Positions 34,367 through 42,015 of a stretch of 64,000 bases of DNA are shown piece by piece. A model generated the notes under the pieces. That model was not told where the DNA came from. It worked only from the letters and a program-made list of their open reading frames with translations, and searched no databases. The stretch's first letter is position 1. Every line of letters starts with the position of its first letter. The position numbers and the translations under genes were made by a program. Source of the stretch: Nitrospirota bacterium (lineage in GTDB: Bacteria > Nitrospirota > Thermodesulfovibrionia > Thermodesulfovibrionales > UBA9159); the NCBI GenBank assembly GCA_021790195.1, contig JAJYIF010000002.1, positions 1 through 64,000 of the forward strand, written 5' to 3'.

Positions 34367-35279
34367 GCGTCACCTCTTCGAATAATTCATCAAGTCCTCT
34401 TCTGATAGGTTCGATAAGCTGGATTACTGTCACTTTATCCGTTGACGCCTCCGCAAGAAGGGACTGCATATTGCCCTTAGCGACATAATACGATAATGTC
34501 CCCTTTTCGGATCCGATGCGCTCTCCGACAGTCCTGAGCCTATCGACTACGCGATCCGAAAGGCTGTTGAATATTATTCGATAACCCTTGATACCTCTTG
34601 TCATGATGTCCTGTATGGATTCCAAGTGCCTTAGCTCGCCTCTAACGATAATTCCAACCCTGTCGCATATGACCTCGATATCGTGCAATATATGGGTGGA
34701 CATGAAAACACATTTGCCCCTGGCCTTCAAATTAAGGATTATATCTCTCACCAGAATCCTGCCGAGCGGATCAAGCCCGCTCATGGGCTCATCCAGTATG
34801 AGTATTTCCGGATCGTGGATAAGGCACTGCGCAAGCCCTAATCTCTGGACCATGCCCTTTGAATAGCTACGGATGGGTCTTTTTCGGGCGCCGTGAAGAT
34901 CGAGGAGTGTCAGCAGCCTCTCCGATTCACTGATTATGCTCTCGCCTTTCATGTCGAAAGTGTTGCCGACAAAGGACAGGTATTCTTCACCTGTGAGGTA
35001 GTCGTAAAAACTCGGGTTTTCAGGCAGGTATCCAACCATCTTCTTGCAGTTCATGAGGCTGCCATTGGAGCCGCCGATGGAAAAACGTCCGGAACTTGGG
35101 GAAATAAGTCCAGTAAGAAGCCTGATAGTCGTGCTCTTGCCCGCGCCATTGGGACCTAGAAAACCGAAAACTTCACCTTTGAGTATTTCAAGGTTCAGGT
35201 TCTTTAGGGCTTCCACCCTCTTGCCCTTGACACCTCTATATATCTTACCGAGGCTCTCGATCTTTATTGCTGTTTCCAT
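34356..35279 (-). CDS. ABC transporter ATP-binding protein
   Basis: About 307 residues from the ATG at 35279, which has GGAAG 6 bases upstream. Walker A GPNGAGKST, Q-loop region GYLPENPSFYDYLTGEEYL, signature SYSKGMVQRLGLAQ, Walker B ILILDEP and H-loop MSTHILHD. The C-terminal extension of about 90 residues resembles ABC-2 exporters such as NatA or NosF. It pairs with the permease at 36120 and belongs to the pilin locus. Confidence 0.93.
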   Translation of the reverse strand: METAIKIESLGKIYRGVKGKRVEALKNLNLEILKGEVFGFLGPNGAGKSTTIRLLTGLISPSSGRFSIGGSNGSLMNCKKMVGYLPENPSFYDYLTGEEYLSFVGNTFDMKGESIISESERLLTLLDLHGARKRPIRSYSKGMVQRLGLAQCLIHDPEILILDEPMSGLDPLGRILVRDIILNLKARGKCVFMSTHILHDIEVICDRVGIIVRGELRHLESIQDIMTRGIKGYRIIFNSLSDRVVDRLRTVGERIGSEKGTLSYYVAKGNMQSLLAEASTDKVTVIQLIEPIRRGLDELFEEVTRGN

Positions 35280-36123
35280 GTATTCTTCCATAGGCAAATT
35301 TCGATGTAGTCCTTATCTTGCCTTTTTCATCTAAATAAAACTTTCCGCCATACGGATCTTTCGGTAATTCACGTATTACGCCTGTACCTACCATCTCTTG
35401 AATGCTCAAGGGTTTTCGATGGTAGATTTGCACAAATCTCTCTACCCCTTTTTCCAGAAAATCAACTCGTTCCAAGGCTTTAAGTCTTATCTCAAGGGTT
35501 CTTTTTACCTTTTCATTCCACGTTTTCGCGATCATGAACTTGATAAAAGAGATCCCAATCCGAGTTTCATTAGATTCATAGAAGAACCGTGCGGCCAAAT
35601 TAGTTAGCAAAGGTTCACCAGTCATTCTCGCAGCCTGTTCCATGTATTGCGAGGCCTTCTTATAATCCTTCAAGAAATAGAAATGGTTGAATCCAAGGAA
35701 AAAAGGCAGATAAAAATCCCAAGTCCGGAACTTAAGCCCCCTCTCCAGTAACGCATCCACTTCTCTTATGCGTCCGATCTCCCAGGTGAATGCAGCCTCG
35801 GCAAAATAGTAAGCATCAATATTATAAGGATCGACATATGTCGAGACATCCAAGAAGCGGTACATGTCCGCATAATCGACTTGCGTCGGAAGCTGCCGCT
35901 TGAACGGGTCTATCCGTTCCCCGAAATACAGGAGCACCTTAAAGAAGAGCCATTCGCTCAAGAGCGACTTATGATCAAGCGAGGATATTTTTACGATGCC
36001 TCTTGAAGGAAGATAGCCGAGCTTTTCTTGAATGATCCTCGACGAAAGAATCGCCGAGATTCTCGTATAAATAGGAATTATTAGAAGAGTGGCGATGACA
36101 AGGACCGCGACAATCCTGTTCAT
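35245..36123 (-). CDS. Membrane-anchored helical-repeat protein in the pilin/ABC operon
   Basis: 292 residues: an N-terminal membrane helix (AVLVIATLLIIPIYT), then helical TPR-like repeats (WEIGRIREVDALLERGLKF, KKASQYMEQAARMTG), and a C-terminal segment DPYGGKFYLDEKGKIRTTSK that recalls pseudopilin-type globular tails. It lies between the two ABC genes, overlapping the permease by 4 bases and the ATPase by about 35. Role unknown; assembly or export of the pilin complex is plausible. Confidence 0.7.
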   Translation of the reverse strand: MNRIVAVLVIATLLIIPIYTRISAILSSRIIQEKLGYLPSRGIVKISSLDHKSLLSEWLFFKVLLYFGERIDPFKRQLPTQVDYADMYRFLDVSTYVDPYNIDAYYFAEAAFTWEIGRIREVDALLERGLKFRTWDFYLPFFLGFNHFYFLKDYKKASQYMEQAARMTGEPLLTNLAARFFYESNETRIGISFIKFMIAKTWNEKVKRTLEIRLKALERVDFLEKGVERFVQIYHRKPLSIQEMVGTGVIRELPKDPYGGKFYLDEKGKIRTTSKFAYGRIHGNSNKDREPR

Positions 36124-36971
36124 GCTATCTCTCTTCTTCTGAAGACCAAGAGGGAGGCAGATAAGATAATTAGTATATATAAGACTGCATATAGAAAAAT
36201 GAATGAAAGATCGCTGAACGACATCCGGAGGCTGTATATTGCCTTGGCTTTGAGATCAAAAGCGGTCAAATTGGGAAAAATATAATACACCGCCTTCGAT
36301 ATGTAAATACTGAATCTTGGCAGTTTCTGACCATAAGGGCTTGCAATATACTCGGCAACCGACTGTGTCACATTGCCGATGATATAAACCGAAACTGTCG
36401 AGAACAGCGGAAGAAATACGGTTGTTGAAAAGGACGAAAAAAAAACAGCAAACGATGCAAGGATCAGGAGTTCCAAGTATTCAAAGAACACCGCTGCAAC
36501 GTAATTCTCCCATAACATTGGTATCTGTGATTTGTAGGTTGCCGAGGCTATCAATATACCTATAGAAGAAAACAACGAGAGAATCGTTAACCCAATCGCC
36601 AATATTGCCGATAAACCGAGAAACTTTCCGATCAGATACGATCCCCGGGAAATCGGTAGCGGCAGAACCGCATGAACAAACCTTTGTTCCATATCTCTGT
36701 AGATGAGGTGGACACCGAAGAAAACAGTGAGAACCAATGAGACAAAAGAGATGGTCGAAAGCGAAAGGTTTACTGCTACTTCTCTCACTTGCCGCATCGA
36801 AAGTGAGCTTGCCGCAGGAATAACTGCCAGGAATGAGATTACCGAGATGAAAATGAGAGTGATAAAGACCTTGTCCCTTCTGCCGCCAGTCAAAGTGACT
36901 TTCGCTATACCGAAGGCTTGATTGGGAAATAGATTTCTGCACCTCAGCAACTGTATATATCCTCGTGGCAA
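36120..36971 (-). CDS. ABC-2-type transporter permease
   Basis: Up to 283 residues with six helices. GVHLIYRDMEQRFVHAVLPLP followed by SRGSYLIGKFLG is typical of NosY/ABC-2 permeases. The partner ATPase is two genes downstream. The only long start is a TTG at 36971, so the exact N-terminus is uncertain. It is the first gene after the pilin pair and the long hairpin. Confidence 0.85.
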   Translation of the reverse strand: MPRGYIQLLRCRNLFPNQAFGIAKVTLTGGRRDKVFITLIFISVISFLAVIPAASSLSMRQVREVAVNLSLSTISFVSLVLTVFFGVHLIYRDMEQRFVHAVLPLPISRGSYLIGKFLGLSAILAIGLTILSLFSSIGILIASATYKSQIPMLWENYVAAVFFEYLELLILASFAVFFSSFSTTVFLPLFSTVSVYIIGNVTQSVAEYIASPYGQKLPRFSIYISKAVYYIFPNLTAFDLKAKAIYSLRMSFSDLSFIFLYAVLYILIILSASLLVFRRREIA

Positions 36972-37062
36972 GAATTGGCTATGAAGCGGCTGAAATCCGT
37001 ATAGGACTCCACATTATGCATCTTTATTTGATACGCGTAATCTTTCTATCTTCACCTATACT

Positions 37063-37107
37063 TAGTCCATAAGAGGAGGGGCGATAAACCCCTCCTCTTA
37101 TGGACTA
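37063..37107. terminator. Long perfect hairpin between pilA-C and the ABC operon
   Basis: TAGTCCATAAGAGGAGGGG and its exact complement enclose a 7-base loop: a 19-bp stem without mismatch. No U-run follows on the minus strand, so it may act as an mRNA stabiliser or partial terminator that lets the pilin messages outnumber the downstream ABC genes. Confidence 0.7.
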
Positions 37108-37123
37108 ATAAATTACATTACAA

Positions 37124-37456
37124 TTACAGCGACTTCCAAGGGGAAGCATAGATGGACGTTGAAGCCGTTGCCCCCGCTGTAGTAGGAGCTATAGCGGTAC
37201 CATCTTGATACCATATCTTGCTATCTCCGGATGACGTTGCATAGGTTCTGGATCCAGTTTGGTGGTATGAGGCAATTGAATAGCTTATCCCATTGGTGCC
37301 GTTCAGGTACTGAACATAGACATGGTTGGAAGAAGTGAATACCATCGTTGTAGTGCTTCCGAGTGTCTGGGTCCCGGTAGCAAACCCGCTTGCAAAGGCT
37401 ATAGCGGCGACCGCCAAAAGAGACATAGTAACCATAATTATTAGTAGTTTCTTCAT
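37124..37456 (-). CDS. PilA-C-like secreted pilin subunit
   Basis: 110 residues with a normal signal peptide (to about ASG at 24) rather than a prepilin leader. The mature part is Ser/Thr/Tyr-rich beta-strand sequence (TTTMVFTSSNHVYVQYLNGT ... SYHQTGSRTYATSSGDSKIW). Its length, composition and place just downstream of a short pilin match the PilA-C partner that forms pili with PilA-N in Geobacter. The family match is from memory. AGGAGGATC precedes the ATG. Confidence 0.75.
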   Translation of the reverse strand: MKKLLIIMVTMSLLAVAAIAFASGFATGTQTLGSTTTMVFTSSNHVYVQYLNGTNGISYSIASYHQTGSRTYATSSGDSKIWYQDGTAIAPTTAGATASTSIYASPWKSL

Positions 37457-37480
37457 AATCTGATCCTCCTCTCCGATTTC

Positions 37481-37705
37481 TTAATACGGATACACCTGGT
37501 TATCGGCGAACACCGACTCCAGCTGTGTTTTCATGTTTCTTAAATCACTTTCCGCTGCCGCATTATATGATTTTACCCTGTACGCTGCAAACTGGGGAAT
37601 TGCAATCGCGGCAAGAATGGCAATAATTGCCACGACTACGAGAAGCTCGATAAGGGTAAAACCCTTTTGATCTCCTCTCCTCATTTTCCCGATTGTCTTC
37701 AACAT
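37481..37705 (-). CDS. pilA: Short type IV pilin PilA-N (e-pilin type)
   Basis: 74 residues from the ATG at 37705 (GAAGGAGGAA upstream): a 15-residue leader ending QKG, then the mature protein FTLIELLVVVAIIAILAAIA, with Glu5, continuing IPQFAAYRVKSYNAAAESDL and stopping after only 59 mature residues. Aromatic residues fall at 1, 24, 27, 32, 51 and 57 (plus 59), the same places as in the conductive-pilus pilin of Geobacter sulfurreducens. The usual globular pilin domain is absent, its role presumably taken by the PilA-C gene 24 bases downstream. Whether the filament conducts is an inference. Confidence 0.92.
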   Translation of the reverse strand: MLKTIGKMRRGDQKGFTLIELLVVVAIIAILAAIAIPQFAAYRVKSYNAAAESDLRNMKTQLESVFADNQVYPY

Positions 37706-37748
37706 GTTTCCTCCTTCTTCACTGTAAATTGTCCCGGGCAATATGCCT

Positions 37749-37931
37749 CTACCTCATGAATAAAACACGGCGGAATGGCTCTTCGCTTAGGAGCCAGTCC
37801 ATTTGTGCTGAGGAGCCGGATGCCCACATAGCACCACCTCCCTTATCCTCAGCTACTATTGACGGGTCCATCCTGAATATCATTTCATATTGATCTTTTT
37901 CGGGAGCATCATGAACCCCGTCATGGTCCAT
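37749..37931 (-). CDS. 60-residue protein leading the pilin operon, with a perfect extended ribosome-binding site
   Basis: Starts MDHDGVHDAPEKDQYEMIFR; acidic at first, with WASGSSAQMDWLLSE near the end and a basic tail. AAAGGAGGTGATC, a 13-base complement of the 16S rRNA 3' end, lies before the ATG. It is the first frame after the sigma-54 promoter, 43 bases before the pilA start. No homologue recognised. It may be a small regulator or chaperone of pilin. Confidence 0.55.
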   Translation of the reverse strand: MDHDGVHDAPEKDQYEMIFRMDPSIVAEDKGGGAMWASGSSAQMDWLLSEEPFRRVLFMR

Positions 37932-37982
37932 TCTCTTGATCACCTCCTTTGTCTAAGATAGACGCTTATAAGTCTATAATAA

Positions 37983-37998
37983 AGCAGATTCTATGCCA
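37983..37998 (-). promoter_or_regulatory. Sigma-54 promoter of the pilin operon
   Basis: Minus strand TGGCATAGAATCTGCT: GG and GC boxes at the right spacing, one mismatch to TGGCAYRN4TTGCW. It lies about 52 bases before the first small gene and about 280 before pilA. PilA genes are RpoN-dependent in Geobacter and many other bacteria. Confidence 0.7.
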
Positions 37999-38156
37999 GA
38001 ATTATAGTCTAAATCTCTTCAAAAAACATCTTAGATTCGTTAAGAAATTTCTATGATATAGATGAAGGAAAATAGCAAGAGTGACAGATTTTGTCAATAG
38101 TGATATTATATTTTGTCTCACATATTTAAGGAGTCAAAAGAAAAAGTCTGGTAATT

Positions 38157-39857
38157 CTAGTCTCTTCTTAAGTAAGTTCGAAACTCGGAGGCCGCCTTAT
38201 CAAATTGACCTGTTTTCATATATGCATATCCGAGATAGTAATGAGCATACTGGAAGTTCGGTTGCAATATAATAGTCACTTTGAACTTGCGGATTGCCCT
38301 GCTAACATCACCTTGCGCCATATAAATACGTCCGAGATTGAAGTGGATGTGAGCAAATACGGGCTGATGTTCCCACAAGGCAAGTGACAAGGCCTCATAT
38401 TTTAATCGTTTATTCTTTCTTGCGAGCCCCTCGCCATTTGAATCATGTACTCCATAATAATTTATGTTTCTTGTGTAAGACGATGGATTTGGATAAAGAG
38501 CGGTCTCGAACTCTTTCCGCGCATCCTCAAGCTTGCCCTGACTATAGAATATTGTCCCTTTATAATAGTGGGTCACGCTGGAATCCGGTGCGTCTTTCGC
38601 CATTTGTGAAAAAAAGGTCATGTTATCAGCCCATGTCTGACTCGACGACATAGTAAGCCCCGCAAAAGCAATCACTATAACGGAAAAAGCTGTCACCAGA
38701 CGTCTTCTTGCATTGGTGTCGCCAAATCTCATAGTTATGCCGGATACGAATAATGAAAAAAGCATTGCCGGCACGTACAAGAATCTTTCTGCGATGTATC
38801 CTTTGTCAACTCCAAGCGGAAAAGAGTTCACATTTACAATAACGGGCGCGAGCAGAATGAAAGGAGAAAGAAGAAGGAATAGCATAGTCCGGTCCTTTCT
38901 CAGATTAAATGCAAGAAATAAAAGTATTGCAATTATCGGCAATGATAGCAGGACTTTAGGATGCAGAATAGAGGAATACACCCGAGCGGGATAGAACGCG
39001 TGCAGAGGATAGGGCAAAATTAAAAGTCTCACATAATCAAGAAATGCCGCAGCCATGGCGAGAAGCTCCGGTAATGACTTCTGGGGCAAATCCATTCCCA
39101 GTGACGGTCCAACGACAATCAGCCTCAGGACAAAGTAGATCCCAAGGATTAGCATGTACGGCATTATTACGCCGATCCCTTTTTTTAGTCCACTCTTATT
39201 GATCAAGAGGATACACAACGCGAAGGGCAACATCACTGCCGATTCTTTCGAAAGTAAGGCGACGGAGAAAGTAAGCCAGGAGAGGAACTCTCTCTCCTTT
39301 ATGAAAAAGAAGACAGCGAGGATCATGAATAAACCAAACACGTTTTCGTTCAAAGCGACTCGGCCCAGAGGCTCACTATTCACGGGGTGGACCGCAAAGA
39401 GAGCGGCCGCAATCAGCGAGATTGTTTTGTCATTTCTAAAAAGCAGCAAGCCGATATGGTAAACAAATATCACATTGAGGAAATGGAATAAGATATTTGT
39501 CAGATGAAACCCCACTGGGTTTAAGCCCCAAACCTTATAATCGCATACATAAAGCAACTCCAATATCGGCCGGTAATAATGGAAATTGAATGTTTGATTA
39601 ATGCGACCAGGAACAGCCCCGAGGGGTTTCATGAACAACGACGGTAGTTCCTTTAAGGAAAGGTCAATTCTTGGATTGTTGACTATAAGGATGCTGTCGT
39701 CATCACCTAAGAAACCGTTCTTCAAAGAATTAGCCGTCACAAGCACCACAAGGGCAAGAAGGATGATATAGGGATTCGTTAGAGCGGTCTTTAAATCTGT
39801 TTTCAGTTTCGTCCGATCCATTTCTAATCTTACACTTTTCGCAATCTGTTCTTCCAT
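38157..39857 (-). CDS. Second TMTC-like membrane glycosyltransferase with TPR
   Basis: 566 residues, same architecture as the gene at 32636: a GT-C-type membrane half (LFAVHPVNSEPLGRVALNEN is the TMTC-like loop; GDDDSILIVNN after the first helix gives the acidic pair) and C-terminal TPRs (HYYKGTIFYSQGKLEDARKE ... HYYLGYAYMKTGQFDKAASE). The loop differs from the canonical GR-D pattern, so substrate may differ. It lies upstream of the pilin operon on the same strand. With its paralogue it brackets the pilin/ABC genes. Confidence 0.72.
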   Translation of the reverse strand: MEEQIAKSVRLEMDRTKLKTDLKTALTNPYIILLALVVLVTANSLKNGFLGDDDSILIVNNPRIDLSLKELPSLFMKPLGAVPGRINQTFNFHYYRPILELLYVCDYKVWGLNPVGFHLTNILFHFLNVIFVYHIGLLLFRNDKTISLIAAALFAVHPVNSEPLGRVALNENVFGLFMILAVFFFIKEREFLSWLTFSVALLSKESAVMLPFALCILLINKSGLKKGIGVIMPYMLILGIYFVLRLIVVGPSLGMDLPQKSLPELLAMAAAFLDYVRLLILPYPLHAFYPARVYSSILHPKVLLSLPIIAILLFLAFNLRKDRTMLFLLLSPFILLAPVIVNVNSFPLGVDKGYIAERFLYVPAMLFSLFVSGITMRFGDTNARRRLVTAFSVIVIAFAGLTMSSSQTWADNMTFFSQMAKDAPDSSVTHYYKGTIFYSQGKLEDARKEFETALYPNPSSYTRNINYYGVHDSNGEGLARKNKRLKYEALSLALWEHQPVFAHIHFNLGRIYMAQGDVSRAIRKFKVTIILQPNFQYAHYYLGYAYMKTGQFDKAASEFRTYLRRD

Positions 39858-40024
39858 ATTCTTTTACAAAAAAGGTCTTGACAATGAAGCGATTATCAAA
39901 TAATAATAACATCTTATAAATTCATAAATTTTTTTGTGTTATTCGACTTTATTTAGATGTGTTATCTTTTATATCCCCGTAGAATAATTGAAGGGAATAA
40001 CAGAGTGAAAGGAGTCTCCGGAAA

Positions 40025-40882
40025 ATGCTTATAATCGGCGAGAAGTTGAGCATCATCGCAAAGAGGGTGAGAGAGGCCATGATGAAGAAGGACAAAGGGC
40101 CGATCCAGGAGATAGCAGTAAGGCAATGGAAGGAAGGCTCGGGCATGATCGATGCGAATATAGGCCCTGCCGAAGACGGGGGCGAGGAATTGATGCAGTG
40201 GATGGTCACGACCATTCAGGAGGTGGTCCCTCTTCCCATATGTCTCGACACGACGAATTTCAAGGCTATAGAGGCCGGCCTGAAGGTCCATAATAATGAG
40301 TGGGGCAGACCGCTCATTAACTCCACATCGAATGACCCGGAGAGGTTCCCGATTCTTGAACTCGGAGCAAAATACAACTCGCAGGTGATTGGTCTTACCG
40401 TTGGAAAAGGCGGCCTCCCGGCGGATGCTGAGGAGCGCGCAGGTATTGCAGCGGAGATCATGGCGCGGGCCATGGAATACGGTGTTTCCCTTGAGGACCT
40501 CTTTCTCGACCCCCTTGTGCTCCAAATAGCCACATCGCAGGACCACGCGCGACACGTCATCAAGGCGATCAGCATGTTCCAGGAGATGAACGACCCCCCG
40601 ATGAAGACGGTTGTAGGTCTTAGCAACATATCCAACGGATGCCCGAAGACACTGCGGCCCATTCTTAACAAATATTATTTCATATTGCTGGCTGACGCCG
40701 GTCTGACTGCGGCCATTGCCGACGCCCATGAGATGGCAGAGGCATTGAATGACAAGGCCCTGGTTGCGGATGTGCTGGCGGGGAAACAGCTCAGTGATAC
40801 TAACAAGATGAGCGAGATAAGCAAAACACTTGATGTGATAATGGGCAGGACTCTTTACGCCCACTCATATTTGGAGATGTAA
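40025..40882 (+). CDS. acsE: Methyltetrahydrofolate:corrinoid/iron-sulfur protein methyltransferase
   Basis: 285 residues, pterin-binding TIM barrel: GEKLSIIAKRVREAM, MIDANIGPAEDGGEELMQWM, LPICLDTTNFKAIEAGL, PLINSTSNDPERF, DPLVLQIATSQDH and VGLSNISNGCP, all typical of AcsE. It moves the methyl group of 5-methyl-THF to the cobalt of the AcsCD protein. It is first in the acs cluster; AAAGGAG lies before the ATG. Confidence 0.93.
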   Translation: MLIIGEKLSIIAKRVREAMMKKDKGPIQEIAVRQWKEGSGMIDANIGPAEDGGEELMQWMVTTIQEVVPLPICLDTTNFKAIEAGLKVHNNEWGRPLINSTSNDPERFPILELGAKYNSQVIGLTVGKGGLPADAEERAGIAAEIMARAMEYGVSLEDLFLDPLVLQIATSQDHARHVIKAISMFQEMNDPPMKTVVGLSNISNGCPKTLRPILNKYYFILLADAGLTAAIADAHEMAEALNDKALVADVLAGKQLSDTNKMSEISKTLDVIMGRTLYAHSYLEM

Positions 40883-40986
40883 GAAGCCGTCAACGGTCGG
40901 CCGTCGGCTGTCGTCAGTCAGCTGAAGAAGATTACTGGACTGATGACTGGAGACCGGAGACTGGTGACTAAATAACGGAGGTTGAT
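40883..40986. repeat. Low-complexity spacer between acsE and acsD (GTCGG/ACTGG type)
   Basis: The gap contains GTCAACGGTCGGCCGTCGGC-like and GACTGATGACTGGAGACCGG-like short-unit degenerate repeats. They are unlike coding sequence and unlike the repeats in the other acs spacers. Confidence 0.55.
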
Positions 40987-41925
40987 ATGGCATTTGTTGC
41001 ACCAAAAGAGACTTATCCGGGCAAGGTCTTTCAGGTCGGCATAGGGACCGACAAGCAGGCTGTTTTCGGCGGGGAGAACGTCCTCACCTTTCATTCCTTT
41101 GAGGGCAATGTTCCAAATCGTGCCCTCGTGGCTTACGAGATACAGGATATACCGCCTGACGATTGGTCCGAGACGGTAAGGAAAGTTTACGAAGGCGTCT
41201 CGGGTGATCCGGTAACCTGGGCAAAATATTGTCAGGACACCCTGAAGGCGAGGGCGATAGCTCTCAGACTTTTGGGTACGCATCCTGATAGAGAGAACAG
41301 GTCTGCCGAGGACGCAATAAAGACCGTGAAAGATGTACTTTCTGCTATACAGGTGCCTCTGATCGTGCTCGGAAGCAATCATGTTGAGAAAGACTCCTCT
41401 GTTCTCGTTGCCGTTTCGGAGGCCGCGAAGGACAAAAATTGCATCATCGGGAAGGCCCAGGAGGCGAACTATAAGACGATTGCCGCGGCGGCCATGGCAA
41501 ATAACCACAAGCTTATCGCCATGTCGGAGCTCGACATAAACCTCTCGAAGCAATTGAACATTCTCGTGACGCAGATGGGTTTCGATAAGGAGAGGCTTAT
41601 AACCGATCCGATGTGTTCGGCCCTGGGATACGGCCTCGAATACACCTATTCGGTCATGGAGAGAATAAGGCTCGCGGCCCTGACCCAAAATGATACCACC
41701 ATGCAGCCCCCAATGCTCGGAGATGTGGGCATGTATGTATGGAAGGTGAAGGAAACGCAGGCTTCTGAAGCCGACCTTCCGCACTGGGGGACGCTCGAAG
41801 AGAGGGGAATAGCATGGGAGACGGTGACGGCCGGCGCTCTGATCATGGCCGGCGCGGAGTTGCTGATCATGAGGCATCCCAAGGCTGTTGAGGCTGTCGA
41901 GAAATTTGTGGACGAACTTATGTAA
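40987..41925 (+). CDS. acsD: CODH/ACS corrinoid iron-sulfur protein, small (delta) subunit
   Basis: 312 residues, TIM-barrel subunit that holds the corrinoid with AcsC. Recognised by TYPGKVFQVGIGTDKQAVFGG, ALVAYEIQDIPPDDWSETVR, PLIVLGSNHVEKDSSVL, NYKTIAAAAMANNHKLIAMS, TDPMCSALGYGLEYTYSVME and the C-terminal LPHWGTLEERGIAWE ... AGALIMAGAELLIMRHP. It carries no Fe-S cysteines, as expected. GGAGGTTGAT precedes the ATG. Confidence 0.95.
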   Translation: MAFVAPKETYPGKVFQVGIGTDKQAVFGGENVLTFHSFEGNVPNRALVAYEIQDIPPDDWSETVRKVYEGVSGDPVTWAKYCQDTLKARAIALRLLGTHPDRENRSAEDAIKTVKDVLSAIQVPLIVLGSNHVEKDSSVLVAVSEAAKDKNCIIGKAQEANYKTIAAAAMANNHKLIAMSELDINLSKQLNILVTQMGFDKERLITDPMCSALGYGLEYTYSVMERIRLAALTQNDTTMQPPMLGDVGMYVWKVKETQASEADLPHWGTLEERGIAWETVTAGALIMAGAELLIMRHPKAVEAVEKFVDELM

Positions 41926-41957
41926 GGCTAAGGCTAAGGTTAAGGCTAAGGCTAAGG
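41926..41957. repeat. GGCTAA/GGTTAA tandem repeat between acsD and acsC
   Basis: Five 6-base units GGCTAA or GGTTAA in a row follow the acsD stop directly. Confidence 0.9.
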
Positions 41958-42015
41958 GTTGATTTCCTCGACCTGAAGCTTTGTCTCAACCTCTATCAAA
42001 TAGGAGGTTTCAGAA

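Noticed and set aside
39878-39910. Promoter for the acs operon (TTGACA followed by AT-rich sequence)
   Set aside because: The -35 is perfect, but no good -10 lies at 16-18 bp; several weak options exist, so no single promoter is called.
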